A stretch of 64,000 nucleotides of DNA from Frankia casuarinae (lineage in GTDB: Bacteria > Actinomycetota > Actinomycetes > Frankiales > Frankiaceae), in NCBI RefSeq assembly GCF_000013345.1, contig NC_007777.1:434001-498000 (forward strand). The letters run 5' to 3'. Below the pieces are notes generated by a model. That model was not told where the DNA came from and searched no databases. It was given only the letters and a program-made list of their open reading frames with translations. How positions within the stretch are numbered: position 1 is the first letter of the stretch; every line of letters begins with the position of its first letter. This document shows positions 1 to 8,571 of the stretch, piece by piece. The translations under genes and the position numbers were made by a program.

Positions 1-70
1 GGTCCGACGCGGCCAGGAGTGGCACGCTTCATACCAGTGCCGACGGGCCGTGCTCGGACGCGGCTCGGCT

Positions 71-253
71 CATGTGCGGCACTGTCGATGTGCGGCCCGG
101 CCGAGGCCGATGTGCGGCACTGTCGAGGCCGATGTGCGGCCCGGCCGAGGCCGATGTGCGGCACTGTCGATGTGCGGCCCGGCCGAGGCCGATGTGCGGC
201 CCGGCCGAGGCCGATGTGCGGCACTGTCGAGGCCGATGTGCGGCCCGGCCGAG
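71..253. repeat. Mosaic tandem repeat upstream of acyl-CoA dehydrogenase
   Basis: Nine consecutive units begin with GATGTGCGG (the first with CATGTGCGG). They end in one of two ways: CACTGTC, sometimes followed by GAGGCC, or CCCGGCCGAGGCC. Units are therefore 16 or 22 bp and alternate irregularly. The array stops about 10 bp before the start codon of the next gene and abuts its Shine-Dalgarno sequence. GTGCGGCAC inside one unit type is a small palindrome. The array can be read as protein in several frames, but I treat it as non-coding because a good ribosome-binding site and start lie just after it. Confidence 0.85.
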
Positions 254-263
254 AGGAGGGCCG

Positions 264-1949
264 GTGATCTCGCCGACCACCGTCAACCGGACAACGGCGG
301 TTCCCGGGACGTGTTCGTCCCGGACCCATGAGGTGACGAACCAGCCTCCGCCCCTCGTGGGGCACGATGCGGCGGCCGATCCGGCGCTGCTGGCGGCCCT
401 CGCGCGGGAGGGGGCCGGCTGGCATATGGACGATCTGCACCGACTCGGTCGGTTGGCCGGCAGCGAGGAGGCCGCCCGCCAGGCCGACGAGGCGAACAGG
501 TTCCCGCCGCAACTGCGCACTCATGATCGTTACGGGTTTCGCGTTGACGAGGTGGACTTCCATCCCTCCTGGCATGCCCTGATGGAGGTCGCGGTACGGG
601 AGGGCTTGGCCGGGGCGCCGTGGGCCGACCCGCGTCCCGGCGCCCATGTCGCCCGCGCCGCGGACATCCTGGTCTGGGGCACCGTCGAGCAGGGCCATCT
701 GTGCCCGGTGTCGATGACCTACGCCGTGGTGCCGGCGCTGCGCGCCGCCCCGGAGCTCGCCGCCCGCTACGAACCGTTGCTGACCAGCCGCGTCTACGAT
801 CCGGGTCTGCGCCCACCCGAGGGCAAGGCCGGCCTGCTGGCGGGCATGGGCATGACGGAGAAGCAGGGTGGCTCGGACGTCCGTGCCAACACGACGACGG
901 CGACGCCGGCGGGCGACGGGACCTATCGGCTGCGGGGGCACAAGTGGTTCACCAGCGCCCCGATGAACGACGTCTTCCTGGTCTTGGCCCAGGCCCCCGG
1001 TGGCCTGTCCTGCTTCTGGGTGCCACGGGTGCTTCCGGACGGCGTCCGCAACACCTTTCGCATCGCGCGGCTGAAGGACAAGCTCGGTAATCGCAGTAAC
1101 GCCAGCGGCGAGCCGGAGTTCGACGACACGGTCGGTTGGCTGGTCGGCGAGGAGGGCGCAGGGGTCCGGGCCATCATCGAGATGGTGGCGATGACCCGGC
1201 TCGACTCCAGCCTCGGCTCGGCGGCGGGGATGCGTGCGGCCGTCATGGCGGCAGCCCACCACGTGCGTCACCGACGCGCGTTCGGGAGACCGCTCATCGA
1301 TGCTCCGTTGATGCGCAATGTGCTCGCCGATCTCGCCCTGGAGTCCGAGGCCGCGACGACCCTGGTGCTCCGGGTGGCGGGCGCGGTCGACCGGGCGGCC
1401 CGTGGCGATCGTCAGGAACAGGCGTTCGGACGGTTGGCGATCGCCGTCGCGAAGTACTGGGTGTGCAAGCGTTCCCCGGCGCTGGCCGCCGAGGCGCTCG
1501 AATGCCTGGGGGGCAACGGCTACGTGGAGGAGTCCGGGATGCCGAGGCTCTACCGCGAGGCGCCGCTGAACGGCATCTGGGAGGGCTCGGGCAACGTCAA
1601 CGCGCTCGACGTGCTGCGCGCGCTCACCCGGGAACCGGCCAGCTTCGCCGCCTTCGCCACGGAGATCGACGCGGCGCGTGGCGCGGACCGCAGGCTGGAC
1701 GCGGCCTGGGCCCGGTTGCGCGCTGTCCTGGACCGGTCCAAGGACGCGGAGTTCGCCGCCCGGCGCATCGTTGAGCGACTTGCCGTCGTCCTGCAGGGCT
1801 CCTTGCTGGTGCGCTACGCCCCGAGCGCCGTGGCCGACGCGTTCTGCGCCACGAGAGTCGCCGGTGAGGGGGGACTGGCCTTCGGTACCCTGCCCGATGC
1901 CGCTGATGTGCCAAATATTCTCGGCAGAATTCCACCGATGGGCGCCTGA
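264..1949 (+). CDS. AidB-like acyl-CoA dehydrogenase
   Basis: Flavoprotein of the acyl-CoA dehydrogenase superfamily, closest in pattern to E. coli AidB (alkylation-response, isovaleryl-CoA dehydrogenase-like). The 561-residue product has the AidB-type N-terminus (THEVTNQPPPL), a middle FAD-binding stretch around GMGMTEKQGGSDVRA and KWFTSAP, and a C-terminal helical domain with RRAFGRPL, CLGGNGYVEESG and IWEGSGNVNALD, all family hallmarks. AidB is 541 residues, so the length fits. I chose the GTG at 264 because GAGGAGG lies 4-5 bp upstream and because it includes the conserved THEV segment that the later GTG at 333 would lose. A role in alkylation protection or in acyl-CoA or nitroalkane oxidation cannot be decided from sequence. 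It stands alone, with no obvious operon partner. Confidence 0.88.
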   Translation: MISPTTVNRTTAVPGTCSSRTHEVTNQPPPLVGHDAAADPALLAALAREGAGWHMDDLHRLGRLAGSEEAARQADEANRFPPQLRTHDRYGFRVDEVDFHPSWHALMEVAVREGLAGAPWADPRPGAHVARAADILVWGTVEQGHLCPVSMTYAVVPALRAAPELAARYEPLLTSRVYDPGLRPPEGKAGLLAGMGMTEKQGGSDVRANTTTATPAGDGTYRLRGHKWFTSAPMNDVFLVLAQAPGGLSCFWVPRVLPDGVRNTFRIARLKDKLGNRSNASGEPEFDDTVGWLVGEEGAGVRAIIEMVAMTRLDSSLGSAAGMRAAVMAAAHHVRHRRAFGRPLIDAPLMRNVLADLALESEAATTLVLRVAGAVDRAARGDRQEQAFGRLAIAVAKYWVCKRSPALAAEALECLGGNGYVEESGMPRLYREAPLNGIWEGSGNVNALDVLRALTREPASFAAFATEIDAARGADRRLDAAWARLRAVLDRSKDAEFAARRIVERLAVVLQGSLLVRYAPSAVADAFCATRVAGEGGLAFGTLPDAADVPNILGRIPPMGA

Positions 1950-2074
1950 GATGATTCGCTCGGTGTTTCCTGACCTTGGCGGATAGGTACTAGAAACTCT
2001 CCGTAATCAATGCTGCGCCATCGGGTGGGGGATGTGCCCCTAGGGTGGAGACTGACTGCGCCCTGGAGGGTTCC

Positions 2075-3145
2075 ATGGTGTTCTTCTGCTTGGCTGTCGC
2101 CGGGCTGATATTGATCGCGGGCGCGCTCGGCCTGGTGCGGGGACGCGCGGAATGGGCGTGGATCCCCAACCGCCGTACGGCCGGCGCGGTTGCCGGTGCG
2201 GGATCCGCGGCGCTCGTCGCTTTCGGGCTGCTCGCATCCCGAGGAGTCGGGGTCGGCGACGGCAACGATCCGGACCTGCCCGTGAGCCAGGCTGTCCTGC
2301 CCGCACCGACTCCCCCATCACCGTCCACGCCAGCATCGCCACTTTCAGTGCTATCCGCGACGTCCGTCGAGCCCGGGTCCACGTTGCCCGCGGACACCGA
2401 CGCGGATCGGGACCTGGCTGCGGACAGGGCCGCACGTCGTCCGGCGCCGTCCGATGACCGCGGCGGACCCCAGCAGTCGCGTCCTCCCACATGGGACACC
2501 TGGCCGCCGTGGGCGTCGCCCGCGGACAGCCGGTCGTCGGGGACGTTGCAGCTAGGGACGTTGCCGGTGGAGACGTCGCCGGCGCCGACGCTGCCGTCTG
2601 CTACGTCCTCGCCGGGGACGTCGCCGCCGGGGACGTCGCCGGCGGGGACGTCGCCGCCGGGAACCCGGCCGACGGGAACCCCGCCGCCGGCGCATGGTCG
2701 GCCCGACACCCGCCCGGACGACCGGGGAACCGCCGGGGACGACCGGGGAACCGCCGGGGACGACCGGGGAACCGCCGGGGACGACCGGGGAACCGCTGGC
2801 GGTCGCGGAACCGCCGGTCAGAAGTCCGACGGGCGCGACCATGCCGGGTCCGACCGAGGAGCCGAGAGCGCGGCCCCGACACCACGCGACGGCGGTCGCC
2901 CCTCACCCGGATCACCTGGATCGAGTGATACGGGTCGTGGCGCGGGGGCATCGCGGCAACCGAGGGAACCGGGGGATCGGTCCGTCTCTAGGCCGGCGAG
3001 TGGACCCTCGGCGAGTGGACCGTCGGCGAGCGGGGCGGGGTCGCCGTCCGCTCCGCCGCGCACGAACGAGGGCTCGCCCAGGGCGACCGGGCAGCCGGTC
3101 GGCTCGGCCCGGCCGGCTGTCGCCGCCGGGCCGGCGGACGGATGA
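2075..3145 (+). CDS. Membrane-anchored Pro/Thr/Ser-rich hypothetical protein (paralog 1)
   Basis: Not a recognised family. Residues 1-65 hold two hydrophobic segments, separated by a basic loop with the pattern G-L-x-R-G-R-x-x-W-A-x-I-x-x-R-R. The rest (about 290 residues) is a low-complexity tail rich in Pro, Thr, Ser, Gly and Asp, with pentapeptide-like GTSPP repeats and four copies of DDRGTAG. The ATG at 2075 follows GGAGGG by about 5 bp and is preferred to a GTG ten codons upstream. The next gene (3284-4129) has the same two-helix head with different tail sequence, so the two are tandem paralogs. Likely a membrane protein with a disordered exposed tail; which side of the membrane it faces is unknown. 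Third-position G+C bias supports coding. Confidence 0.6.
   Translation: MVFFCLAVAGLILIAGALGLVRGRAEWAWIPNRRTAGAVAGAGSAALVAFGLLASRGVGVGDGNDPDLPVSQAVLPAPTPPSPSTPASPLSVLSATSVEPGSTLPADTDADRDLAADRAARRPAPSDDRGGPQQSRPPTWDTWPPWASPADSRSSGTLQLGTLPVETSPAPTLPSATSSPGTSPPGTSPAGTSPPGTRPTGTPPPAHGRPDTRPDDRGTAGDDRGTAGDDRGTAGDDRGTAGGRGTAGQKSDGRDHAGSDRGAESAAPTPRDGGRPSPGSPGSSDTGRGAGASRQPREPGDRSVSRPASGPSASGPSASGAGSPSAPPRTNEGSPRATGQPVGSARPAVAAGPADG
2717..2800. repeat. Four 21-bp in-frame repeats (DDRGTAG)
   Basis: Four contiguous 21-bp units starting GACGACCGGGGAACC; the first three are identical and the last differs by two bases. Each unit is seven codons (DDRGTAG), so gain or loss keeps the reading frame. It lies in the disordered tail of the membrane protein at 2075-3145, after a stretch of shorter 15-bp GTSPP-type repeats at about 2570-2680. 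Confidence 0.9.
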
Positions 3146-3283
3146 TCGTTCTCGCTCGAGGTTGTCGGCTGCCGCGCTTTTCCGGGTACACGGAGGGCGA
3201 CACGACGTTCTGGTATTCGTCTCGTTACTTTCAGTGAGTTACGGTTCGGGTTCTCGTGCTGATGCTGAGACCTGGGGGCCCCG

Positions 3284-4129
3284 ATGGCGGCGGTTGCGAT
3301 GATCATCGCTCTGCTTGCGGTGATGGTGATGCTGATCGGTGTCACAGGCATCCTGCGTGGGCGGGTCGGCTGGGCCGGAATTCTGGACCGGCGGCGAAGC
3401 GGCGCGGTCGCGGCGGCTGGATTCACGGTCGCGGTCATCGCCTTCGGGCTCGCCGCGCCCGGCGGGCCCACCCCGGGCGACGTGCTGATCCAGGCCGATC
3501 GACCGTCGTCCGATCGGCTCGTCCGGGCCAGGACTGATGACGATCGGGACGACGACCGGTGGGCGGGCCGCCGCGAGCAGAGCCGATCGTCCTTCCCCAC
3601 CCGGTCCACCTACCCCGACCCCGTCCACCCCGTTCCCGGCGTCCCGGGAACGGACGGAGCACGGACGTTGCCACGCCTCGTCGCCCCTTCCGGCGATCCG
3701 GATTCCGCCGGGGGCCCGACCGCACCTTTCGTCGAATCACGGCCCCCGTCTTCGCCCACGCGCCCGCCGTCGGCCGACGGCGGGCGGCGGGTGTCATTGG
3801 TTCCACCCGTCGCATCGGATCGGGCGGATGCCTTCGGACCCGATCCGGGGGACAGGAGACTGCTCCCTTCGGTGCCCAGCCGCCGGACCGCGCCGCGTCC
3901 GTCGTCGAACCCGTCGGAAGCGCGGCCGTCCGGCGGACTGCTCCCCGCGCCCGCGGGCGGGTCGGTCGATCCCGGACCGCCCGCACAGGCCGGTCCGACG
4001 GGGGGCGGCAGGGCGGACGGCCGGGGCGACGACTGCGGCCCGGCGACGGGTCCCGGACCGATTGTGGTGATTCCCGATCTGTTCGGCTCCAAGCAACAGG
4101 CTGATGCCGCGATGTGCGCGGATCCCTGA
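3284..4129 (+). CDS. Membrane-anchored Pro/Ser-rich hypothetical protein (paralog 2)
   Basis: The 281-residue product starts with a long hydrophobic helix (residues 3-25), then LRGRVGWAGILDRRRSGAV, then a second hydrophobic stretch (about 45-62). This head matches the upstream paralog at 2075-3145 nearly position by position. The remainder is a Pro/Ser/Arg/Asp-rich tail. The last 20 residues (IVVIPDLFGSKQQADAAM) resemble the beginning of a PASTA repeat (V-P-D-V-x-G-x-x-x-x-x-A), but only half a domain would be present, so I do not call one. There is a 138-bp gap after the first paralog. No enzymatic motif is visible; cell-surface or secretion-related roles are guesses. Confidence 0.55.
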   Translation: MAAVAMIIALLAVMVMLIGVTGILRGRVGWAGILDRRRSGAVAAAGFTVAVIAFGLAAPGGPTPGDVLIQADRPSSDRLVRARTDDDRDDDRWAGRREQSRSSFPTRSTYPDPVHPVPGVPGTDGARTLPRLVAPSGDPDSAGGPTAPFVESRPPSSPTRPPSADGGRRVSLVPPVASDRADAFGPDPGDRRLLPSVPSRRTAPRPSSNPSEARPSGGLLPAPAGGSVDPGPPAQAGPTGGGRADGRGDDCGPATGPGPIVVIPDLFGSKQQADAAMCADP

Positions 4130-4267
4130 GCGGGTCCGGCGTTTCAACCCGCCGGTGTGGGACCGGCGCGGCTGGCCGCGACCAAGGCGACGACCGAGGG
4201 GCGAGCCGAAGCACTTTTGTCTCCACCGGCCCGGTTCGCATTGTCGCCTACCCGATAATGTACCGCC

Positions 4268-4852
4268 GTGCCTATTCCTTATCCCGTTCTCGCTCAGGCG
4301 ACACCGCCGCCGCTGCCGATCGCCTCGAACACTGCCCTACAGAAATCCGTAAATCTTAACCCGTCGAATGAACTGCATTATTCCAACATCTTGTCGCCGT
4401 TGGTTGTTCTGATTATGGTTGTTGCTGGCCTGCTGCTGCTGCATGGACTCCGCGCCGGTGTGCGTCCCTGGGCTCGACGCCGCGTCCTCACGGCCGGGGT
4501 CCTCACGGCCGGCGGTGTTGTGGCCAGGGCTGTTGTGGCCAGGGCTGGCATGGCTGATCGGGCGCCGTGCGCCGGTATCCCGGTGGAAGGCCCCGGCGCC
4601 GGGGGCGTGCCGGCAGATGACGTCGTGACCGCCCCCGGACGTCAACGACGCGATCAGAGCGGGGACCACTCCTGGGCCTGGATGACGAGTCCGGACCAGT
4701 CCGCGCCCTGGCTGCGGGCGCGTTCGGCGAGAAAGAGGATTCCGTTCGACAGCCAGCTGCTCGGCCGCACGGCGGATGCGGCGAGCGCTCTGGTCGCGAG
4801 GATCTCGGCCTTGTCCAGCTCGCGTGCGCGCATCGCCGCGGATGTCTGGTAA
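4268..4852 (+). CDS. Possible small membrane protein, doubtful
   Basis: A 194-residue frame with a GTG start, one strong hydrophobic segment (residues about 45-65, LVVLIMVVAGLLLLHGL) and a following basic GLRAG-x-x-x-WARRR stretch that faintly recalls the heads of the two upstream paralogs. No clear ribosome-binding site is seen. Its last 200 bp lie antisense to the end of the better-supported minus-strand gene 4654-5643, so the C-terminal part is probably not real protein sequence or the frame is decayed. Listed because something hydrophobic is encoded here and the 4130-4650 interval otherwise has no gene. Confidence 0.25.
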   Translation: MPIPYPVLAQATPPPLPIASNTALQKSVNLNPSNELHYSNILSPLVVLIMVVAGLLLLHGLRAGVRPWARRRVLTAGVLTAGGVVARAVVARAGMADRAPCAGIPVEGPGAGGVPADDVVTAPGRQRRDQSGDHSWAWMTSPDQSAPWLRARSARKRIPFDSQLLGRTADAASALVARISALSSSRARIAADVW

Positions 4853-5643
4853 AGGCGGACGGCGGCGAGAGCACCGGACGCCCGGGAACGGTCGAACAGT
4901 TCGGCTGCCTCGCTCAGCCGCTCATTTCCCTCGTCCAATGCGCCGGCGGCGACGAGTGCCGCACCGCCGAATGTCGGCAGATACCCAGGATGGATACCGT
5001 CCAGGCTGTAACCCACCGCACCTGCCGGGAGCTTTGCCGCGACCGATCCCGCTGAGCGCAGCACGGCGACGATATCGTCGGTAGGCAGGTGGCACGCGGC
5101 CATGATGTGCGCCTCGGTGGTCATCGCCAGGACCGCGGTGTGCGCGTGTGGTGCCGTGGCCTGGGCCGCCCGCGCCAGCGCCAACCCGTCGCGGGTGCTC
5201 TGGAAGGAATAAGCGGCGAGTTCAGCCAACACGACTCCGGCGTGGGCGGCGGTCGTCGCGTCTCCTACATGTTTCGCGAGGACGAGCGCCGCCCGCGCCG
5301 AGACTGTGGCCGGCCTGGCCATGCCGTTGTCACCCTGTGCCACGGAGGTCATGAGAAGAATCCGGCCATGCGCTCGTATCCAGTCCCGGCGCAGGGCTGA
5401 GCCCAACCGCCATCGGCCGATCGTCCGCGCATGGTGCTCCAGCGTCGCGAGGCGCTCGACCAAGTCGGCCGGCGCGGTGGTCTCCCAGCGGCGGGCGAGG
5501 GACTCCAGACCGGCCTCGACCTGGTGTAGCGCTGCGCGGCTGTCCATCGCCGAGGATGTCATGTCGACCGCCTCGGCGGCTCCGAGGACACCGAGTAGCG
5601 CGCTCGTGGTAAGGATCGTTCGGCGGTCCGTCGATGCGTCCAT
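4654..5643 (-). CDS. TPR-like helical regulator-associated protein
   Basis: The 329-residue product is almost entirely alanine-rich amphipathic helices in the style of the tetratricopeptide C-terminal half found on many actinomycete XRE regulators. It lacks the N-terminal helix-turn-helix. The N-terminus (DRRTILTTSALLGVLGAA) is a short hydrophobic stretch after two arginines; this is the usual first helix of such orphan TPR proteins and only superficially like a Tat signal. The ATG at 5643 has AGGAG seven bases upstream. The open frame continues 450 bp further upstream, but that stretch overlaps the end of metB in antisense-style composition and is rejected. Function unknown; a protein-protein interaction role is the safest inference. 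Confidence 0.65.
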   Translation of the reverse strand: MDASTDRRTILTTSALLGVLGAAEAVDMTSSAMDSRAALHQVEAGLESLARRWETTAPADLVERLATLEHHARTIGRWRLGSALRRDWIRAHGRILLMTSVAQGDNGMARPATVSARAALVLAKHVGDATTAAHAGVVLAELAAYSFQSTRDGLALARAAQATAPHAHTAVLAMTTEAHIMAACHLPTDDIVAVLRSAGSVAAKLPAGAVGYSLDGIHPGYLPTFGGAALVAAGALDEGNERLSEAAELFDRSRASGALAAVRLYQTSAAMRARELDKAEILATRALAASAVRPSSWLSNGILFLAERARSQGADWSGLVIQAQEWSPL

Positions 5644-5873
5644 GTGGTACTCCTGACGATCGCGACCTGGCGGACTGGGCACATGTCCGGCGTATGCGCA
5701 CGCGCAACCATTGCTGTTCTCCGCCCGAGGGTCTCGACACAGTAAGGTCACGGTAACCGGGTACGGGGCGCTATGTCGCCGCCGCGGGTTAAGGTTTGGA
5801 CTTTTTTCGCTGGTTCGCCCTTCCGTACCGGACGCGTGCGCCAGAAGCCACCACTCCCGAAACCGGGGCCGGG

Positions 5874-7052
5874 CTACGCGGATCCGTCGGAAAGCCCGCG
5901 CAGCGCCTGGTGCAGATCGGCGACGAGGTCGTCCACTGATTCGATCCCGACCGAGAGCCGAACGAGGTCCGCGGGTACCGCGAGCGGCGAGCCCTCCACC
6001 GAGGCATGGGTCATGCTCGCCGGATGTTCGATCAGGGATTCCACCCCACCCAACGACTCGGCGAGAGTGAACAGCCTGGTCCGGCCACATGCCGCCACGG
6101 CCGCCTGGGGGCCGGCCCGAAGGGTGAACGAGACCATTCCCCCGAAGTCGCGCATTTGCTTCGCGGCGATGTCGTGACCCGCATGGCCGGTCGAACCCGG
6201 GTAGCGGACGGCCCCGACAGCGGGGTGCGTGGCGAGCTCGGCCGCGATACGCCGAGCGTTGTCGCAGTGCCGGTCCATCCGAACGGGGAGCGTCTTGACA
6301 CCGCGCAGTACCAGCCAGCTGTCGAAGGGGCCGGCGACGGCGCCGGCCGCGTTCTGCAGGAACCGTAGCCGGGCGCCCAGGTCCGGATCGCCGACCACGA
6401 GCGCGCCGCCGACGACATCGCTGTGGCCACCGAGATACTTCGTCGTGGAATGCACCACCGCGTCCGCCCCCAGGGTCAGTGGCTGCTGCAGGTAGGGCGA
6501 AGCGAACGTGTTGTCGACCGTCAGCAGCGCCCCCGCGTCATGCGCCAGCGACGAGAGAGCGACGATGTCGGCGATGGACAGCATGGGATTGGTCGGGGTT
6601 TCGCACCACACCAGTCGCGTGGTGCCCGGACGGATCGCGACTCGCACCGCATCGAGGTCGGTGAGATCGATGCTGGTGTGGTCGACGCCCCAGTCGGCGA
6701 GCACCCGGGCGATGAGCCGGTAGGTGCCGCCATAGGCGTCCGCCGGGATGATGACGTGGTCTCCGGGCCGGCAGACGGTTCGCAGCAGGGCGTCCGCCGC
6801 CGCCATGCCGGAGGAGAAAGCGAGGCCGACCGTCCCGCGTTCCAGTGCGGCGAGGCAGGTCTCCAGCGCGGTACGGGTCGGATTCGCCGAACGACTGTAC
6901 TCGTAACCGCTCCGAAGCCCACCCACGCCATCCTGGGCGAACGTCGAGGACTGGTGGATCGGCGTCACCACCGCTCCCGTGACGGGATCGGGCTCCTGGC
7001 CGGCATGGATCGCGATGGTCTCGAATCCCTCAGCGGGCTGCTCCATATGCAT
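5874..7052 (-). CDS. metB: Cystathionine gamma-synthase / gamma-lyase
   Basis: PLP-dependent enzyme of the Cys/Met metabolism family, 392 residues, the usual length. Visible hallmarks: the N-terminal AIHAGQEPDPVTGAVVTPI, the SANPTRTALE segment, SSGMAAADALL (phosphate-binding), the D in LTVDNTFASPYL and the Schiff-base lysine in HSTTKYLGGHSD. It joins O-acyl-homoserine and cysteine to cystathionine, or cleaves cystathionine in the reverse direction; sequence alone cannot separate these. It lies 38 bp downstream of cbs on the same strand, an arrangement also seen around M. tuberculosis cbs and metB, so the pair probably works in homocysteine-to-cysteine transsulfuration. Confidence 0.93.
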   Translation of the reverse strand: MHMEQPAEGFETIAIHAGQEPDPVTGAVVTPIHQSSTFAQDGVGGLRSGYEYSRSANPTRTALETCLAALERGTVGLAFSSGMAAADALLRTVCRPGDHVIIPADAYGGTYRLIARVLADWGVDHTSIDLTDLDAVRVAIRPGTTRLVWCETPTNPMLSIADIVALSSLAHDAGALLTVDNTFASPYLQQPLTLGADAVVHSTTKYLGGHSDVVGGALVVGDPDLGARLRFLQNAAGAVAGPFDSWLVLRGVKTLPVRMDRHCDNARRIAAELATHPAVGAVRYPGSTGHAGHDIAAKQMRDFGGMVSFTLRAGPQAAVAACGRTRLFTLAESLGGVESLIEHPASMTHASVEGSPLAVPADLVRLSVGIESVDDLVADLHQALRGLSDGSA

Positions 7053-7090
7053 GACGCCACGCTAGGGCGTTCTCGATGATCGGTGCCGAT

Positions 7091-8479
7091 CTAGCGGACG
7101 GCCAGGAAACTCAGCAGGTCGGCACGGGTAAGGATGCCGACGGGATTACCCTCGTCGTGTACCAGCACCGCGGGTTCGTCCCCGAGCACCGCGACGATCC
7201 GGGCCAGTGGCTCGCCGGTACCCACCATCGGAAGCGACGGCGACAGATGATCGGCGACCGGAGCGTCGATGGCGGACCGGTCGGCGAAGACCGCCGCGAG
7301 CAGATGCCGCTCGATGACGGAACCCGCGACCTCCGCCGCCCGCAGGGGCGGTTCGTGCCGCACCACCGGCATCTGCGACACGTTGTACTCGCGCAGGTAG
7401 GAGATGGCGGCACCGACTGTCTCGGCCGGGTGGACATGCACCAGATCGGGGGGACCACTGGTCTGTTCGGCCTTGTTCCGCAGGACGTCCGAGACGGTCG
7501 GCTCGTTCGACGGCGGCTCCAGAAAGCCGTACTCGTACATCCATTCGTCGTTGAAGATCTTCGACAGGTATCCGCGGCCGGAGTCCGGAAGCAGGACCAC
7601 AACGGCGTCGTCCGGGCCGAGCTCGCGAGCGACCCGGAGGGCGACTACCACCGCGAGCCCGCCTGATCCGCCCACCAGCAGCCCGCATTTCCTGGCCAGC
7701 TCGCGCGTCATCAGGAACGAGTCGCGGTCGCTGACCGCCTCCACCCGGTCGACGACCGTCTTGTCGTAGGTCGTCGGCCAGATGTCCTCCCCGACGCCTT
7801 CGACGAGGTAGGGCCGGCCGCTGCCACCGGAGTAGACCGAACCCTCCGGATCCGCGCCCACGATCTGCACGGTTCCGCCGGACGCCTCCTTGAGGTAACG
7901 GCCGACTCCACTGATCGTCCCGCCGGTCCCGATGCCGGCGACGAAATGGGTGACGCGACCGTTCGTGGCCTGCCAGATCTCCGGCCCGGTCGTAGCGTAG
8001 TGCGCAGCGGGATTGTTCGGGTTGGAATACTGATCCGGGCTCCAACCACCGGGAGTCTCGCGGACGAGCCGGCGGGCCACCGAGTAGTAGGAGCGGGGGT
8101 CGTCGGGTGCCACTGCTGTCGGGCAGATGACGACCTCGGCGCCGTAGGCGCGCAGGACGGCTCGTTTCTCTTCGCTGATCTTGTCGGGCATGGTGAACAC
8201 GCAGCGATAGCCCCGCCGGGCCGCCACCAGGGCCAAGCCGACACCGGTGTTTCCGCTGGTAGGTTCGATGATGGTCCCACCAGGCGGAAGCAGTCCGGCC
8301 TCCTCGGCGGCGGAGACCATGGTCAGCGCTACCCGGTCTTTCACCGATCCACCGGGATTAAGGTACTCCAGCTTTGCCAGCACTGGCGTCGGCGTCGTCT
8401 CGATCGTCGGTGTGATCCGGACCAGCGGCGTGTTTCCGACAAGATCGATTACGTGGTCGAATGCCTGCATATCGGTCAT
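7091..8479 (-). CDS. cbs: Cystathionine beta-synthase with C-terminal CBS pair
   Basis: Makes cystathionine from serine and homocysteine (first step of reverse transsulfuration). The 462-residue product has the PLP fold with the lysine of NPGGSVKDR near residue 45, the Asn loop SGNTGVGLAL and the phosphate loop GTGGTISGVG. After about residue 330 come two CBS modules (ETVGAAISYLREYNVSQMPV and the terminal GILTRADLLSFL). There is no N-terminal heme domain, as in other bacterial enzymes. The CBS pair suggests nucleotide or S-adenosylmethionine control. First gene of a two-gene operon with metB; an unusually strong hairpin lies in its leader. Confidence 0.93.
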   Translation of the reverse strand: MTDMQAFDHVIDLVGNTPLVRITPTIETTPTPVLAKLEYLNPGGSVKDRVALTMVSAAEEAGLLPPGGTIIEPTSGNTGVGLALVAARRGYRCVFTMPDKISEEKRAVLRAYGAEVVICPTAVAPDDPRSYYSVARRLVRETPGGWSPDQYSNPNNPAAHYATTGPEIWQATNGRVTHFVAGIGTGGTISGVGRYLKEASGGTVQIVGADPEGSVYSGGSGRPYLVEGVGEDIWPTTYDKTVVDRVEAVSDRDSFLMTRELARKCGLLVGGSGGLAVVVALRVARELGPDDAVVVLLPDSGRGYLSKIFNDEWMYEYGFLEPPSNEPTVSDVLRNKAEQTSGPPDLVHVHPAETVGAAISYLREYNVSQMPVVRHEPPLRAAEVAGSVIERHLLAAVFADRSAIDAPVADHLSPSLPMVGTGEPLARIVAVLGDEPAVLVHDEGNPVGILTRADLLSFLAVR

Positions 8480-8543
8480 CCGCGCATCACTTCCGCTCTC
8501 GAGAGAGGTAACCGGGGCGACACCTCGTGTCCACGGCGGGCGG

Positions 8544-8571
8544 GAGCCGGTTGGGCTACCCGAACCGGCTC
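8544..8571 (-). promoter_or_regulatory. Strong leader hairpin upstream of cbs
   Basis: GAGCCGGTT and AACCGGCTC are perfect 9-bp arms, extended inward by GGG/CCC with one bulged base around a 3-base loop. In the cbs transcript this hairpin would end about 65 nt before the start codon. It could be part of an attenuator or cis-regulatory RNA, but I see no match to the conserved cores of the S-box, SAM-II, SAM-IV or SAH riboswitches. The rest of 8480-8979 holds no convincing gene; it also has a 12-bp palindrome CTGTCATGACAG at 8687-8698 and a near-perfect duplicated 24-mer around 8768-8815. Confidence 0.55.

Noticed and set aside
72-263. Repeat-encoded N-terminus of the acyl-CoA dehydrogenase
   Set aside because: The repeat is open in several frames and the GTG at 264 with GAGGAGG gives the expected AidB-like start.
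4070-4129. PASTA domain at the end of the second paralogous membrane protein
   Set aside because: Only about 20 residues resemble the first strand of a PASTA repeat; too short to call.
5644-6090. N-terminal extension of the TPR-like protein
   Set aside because: It overlaps the end of metB, lacks family-like sequence, and the ATG at 5643 has a good AGGAG site.
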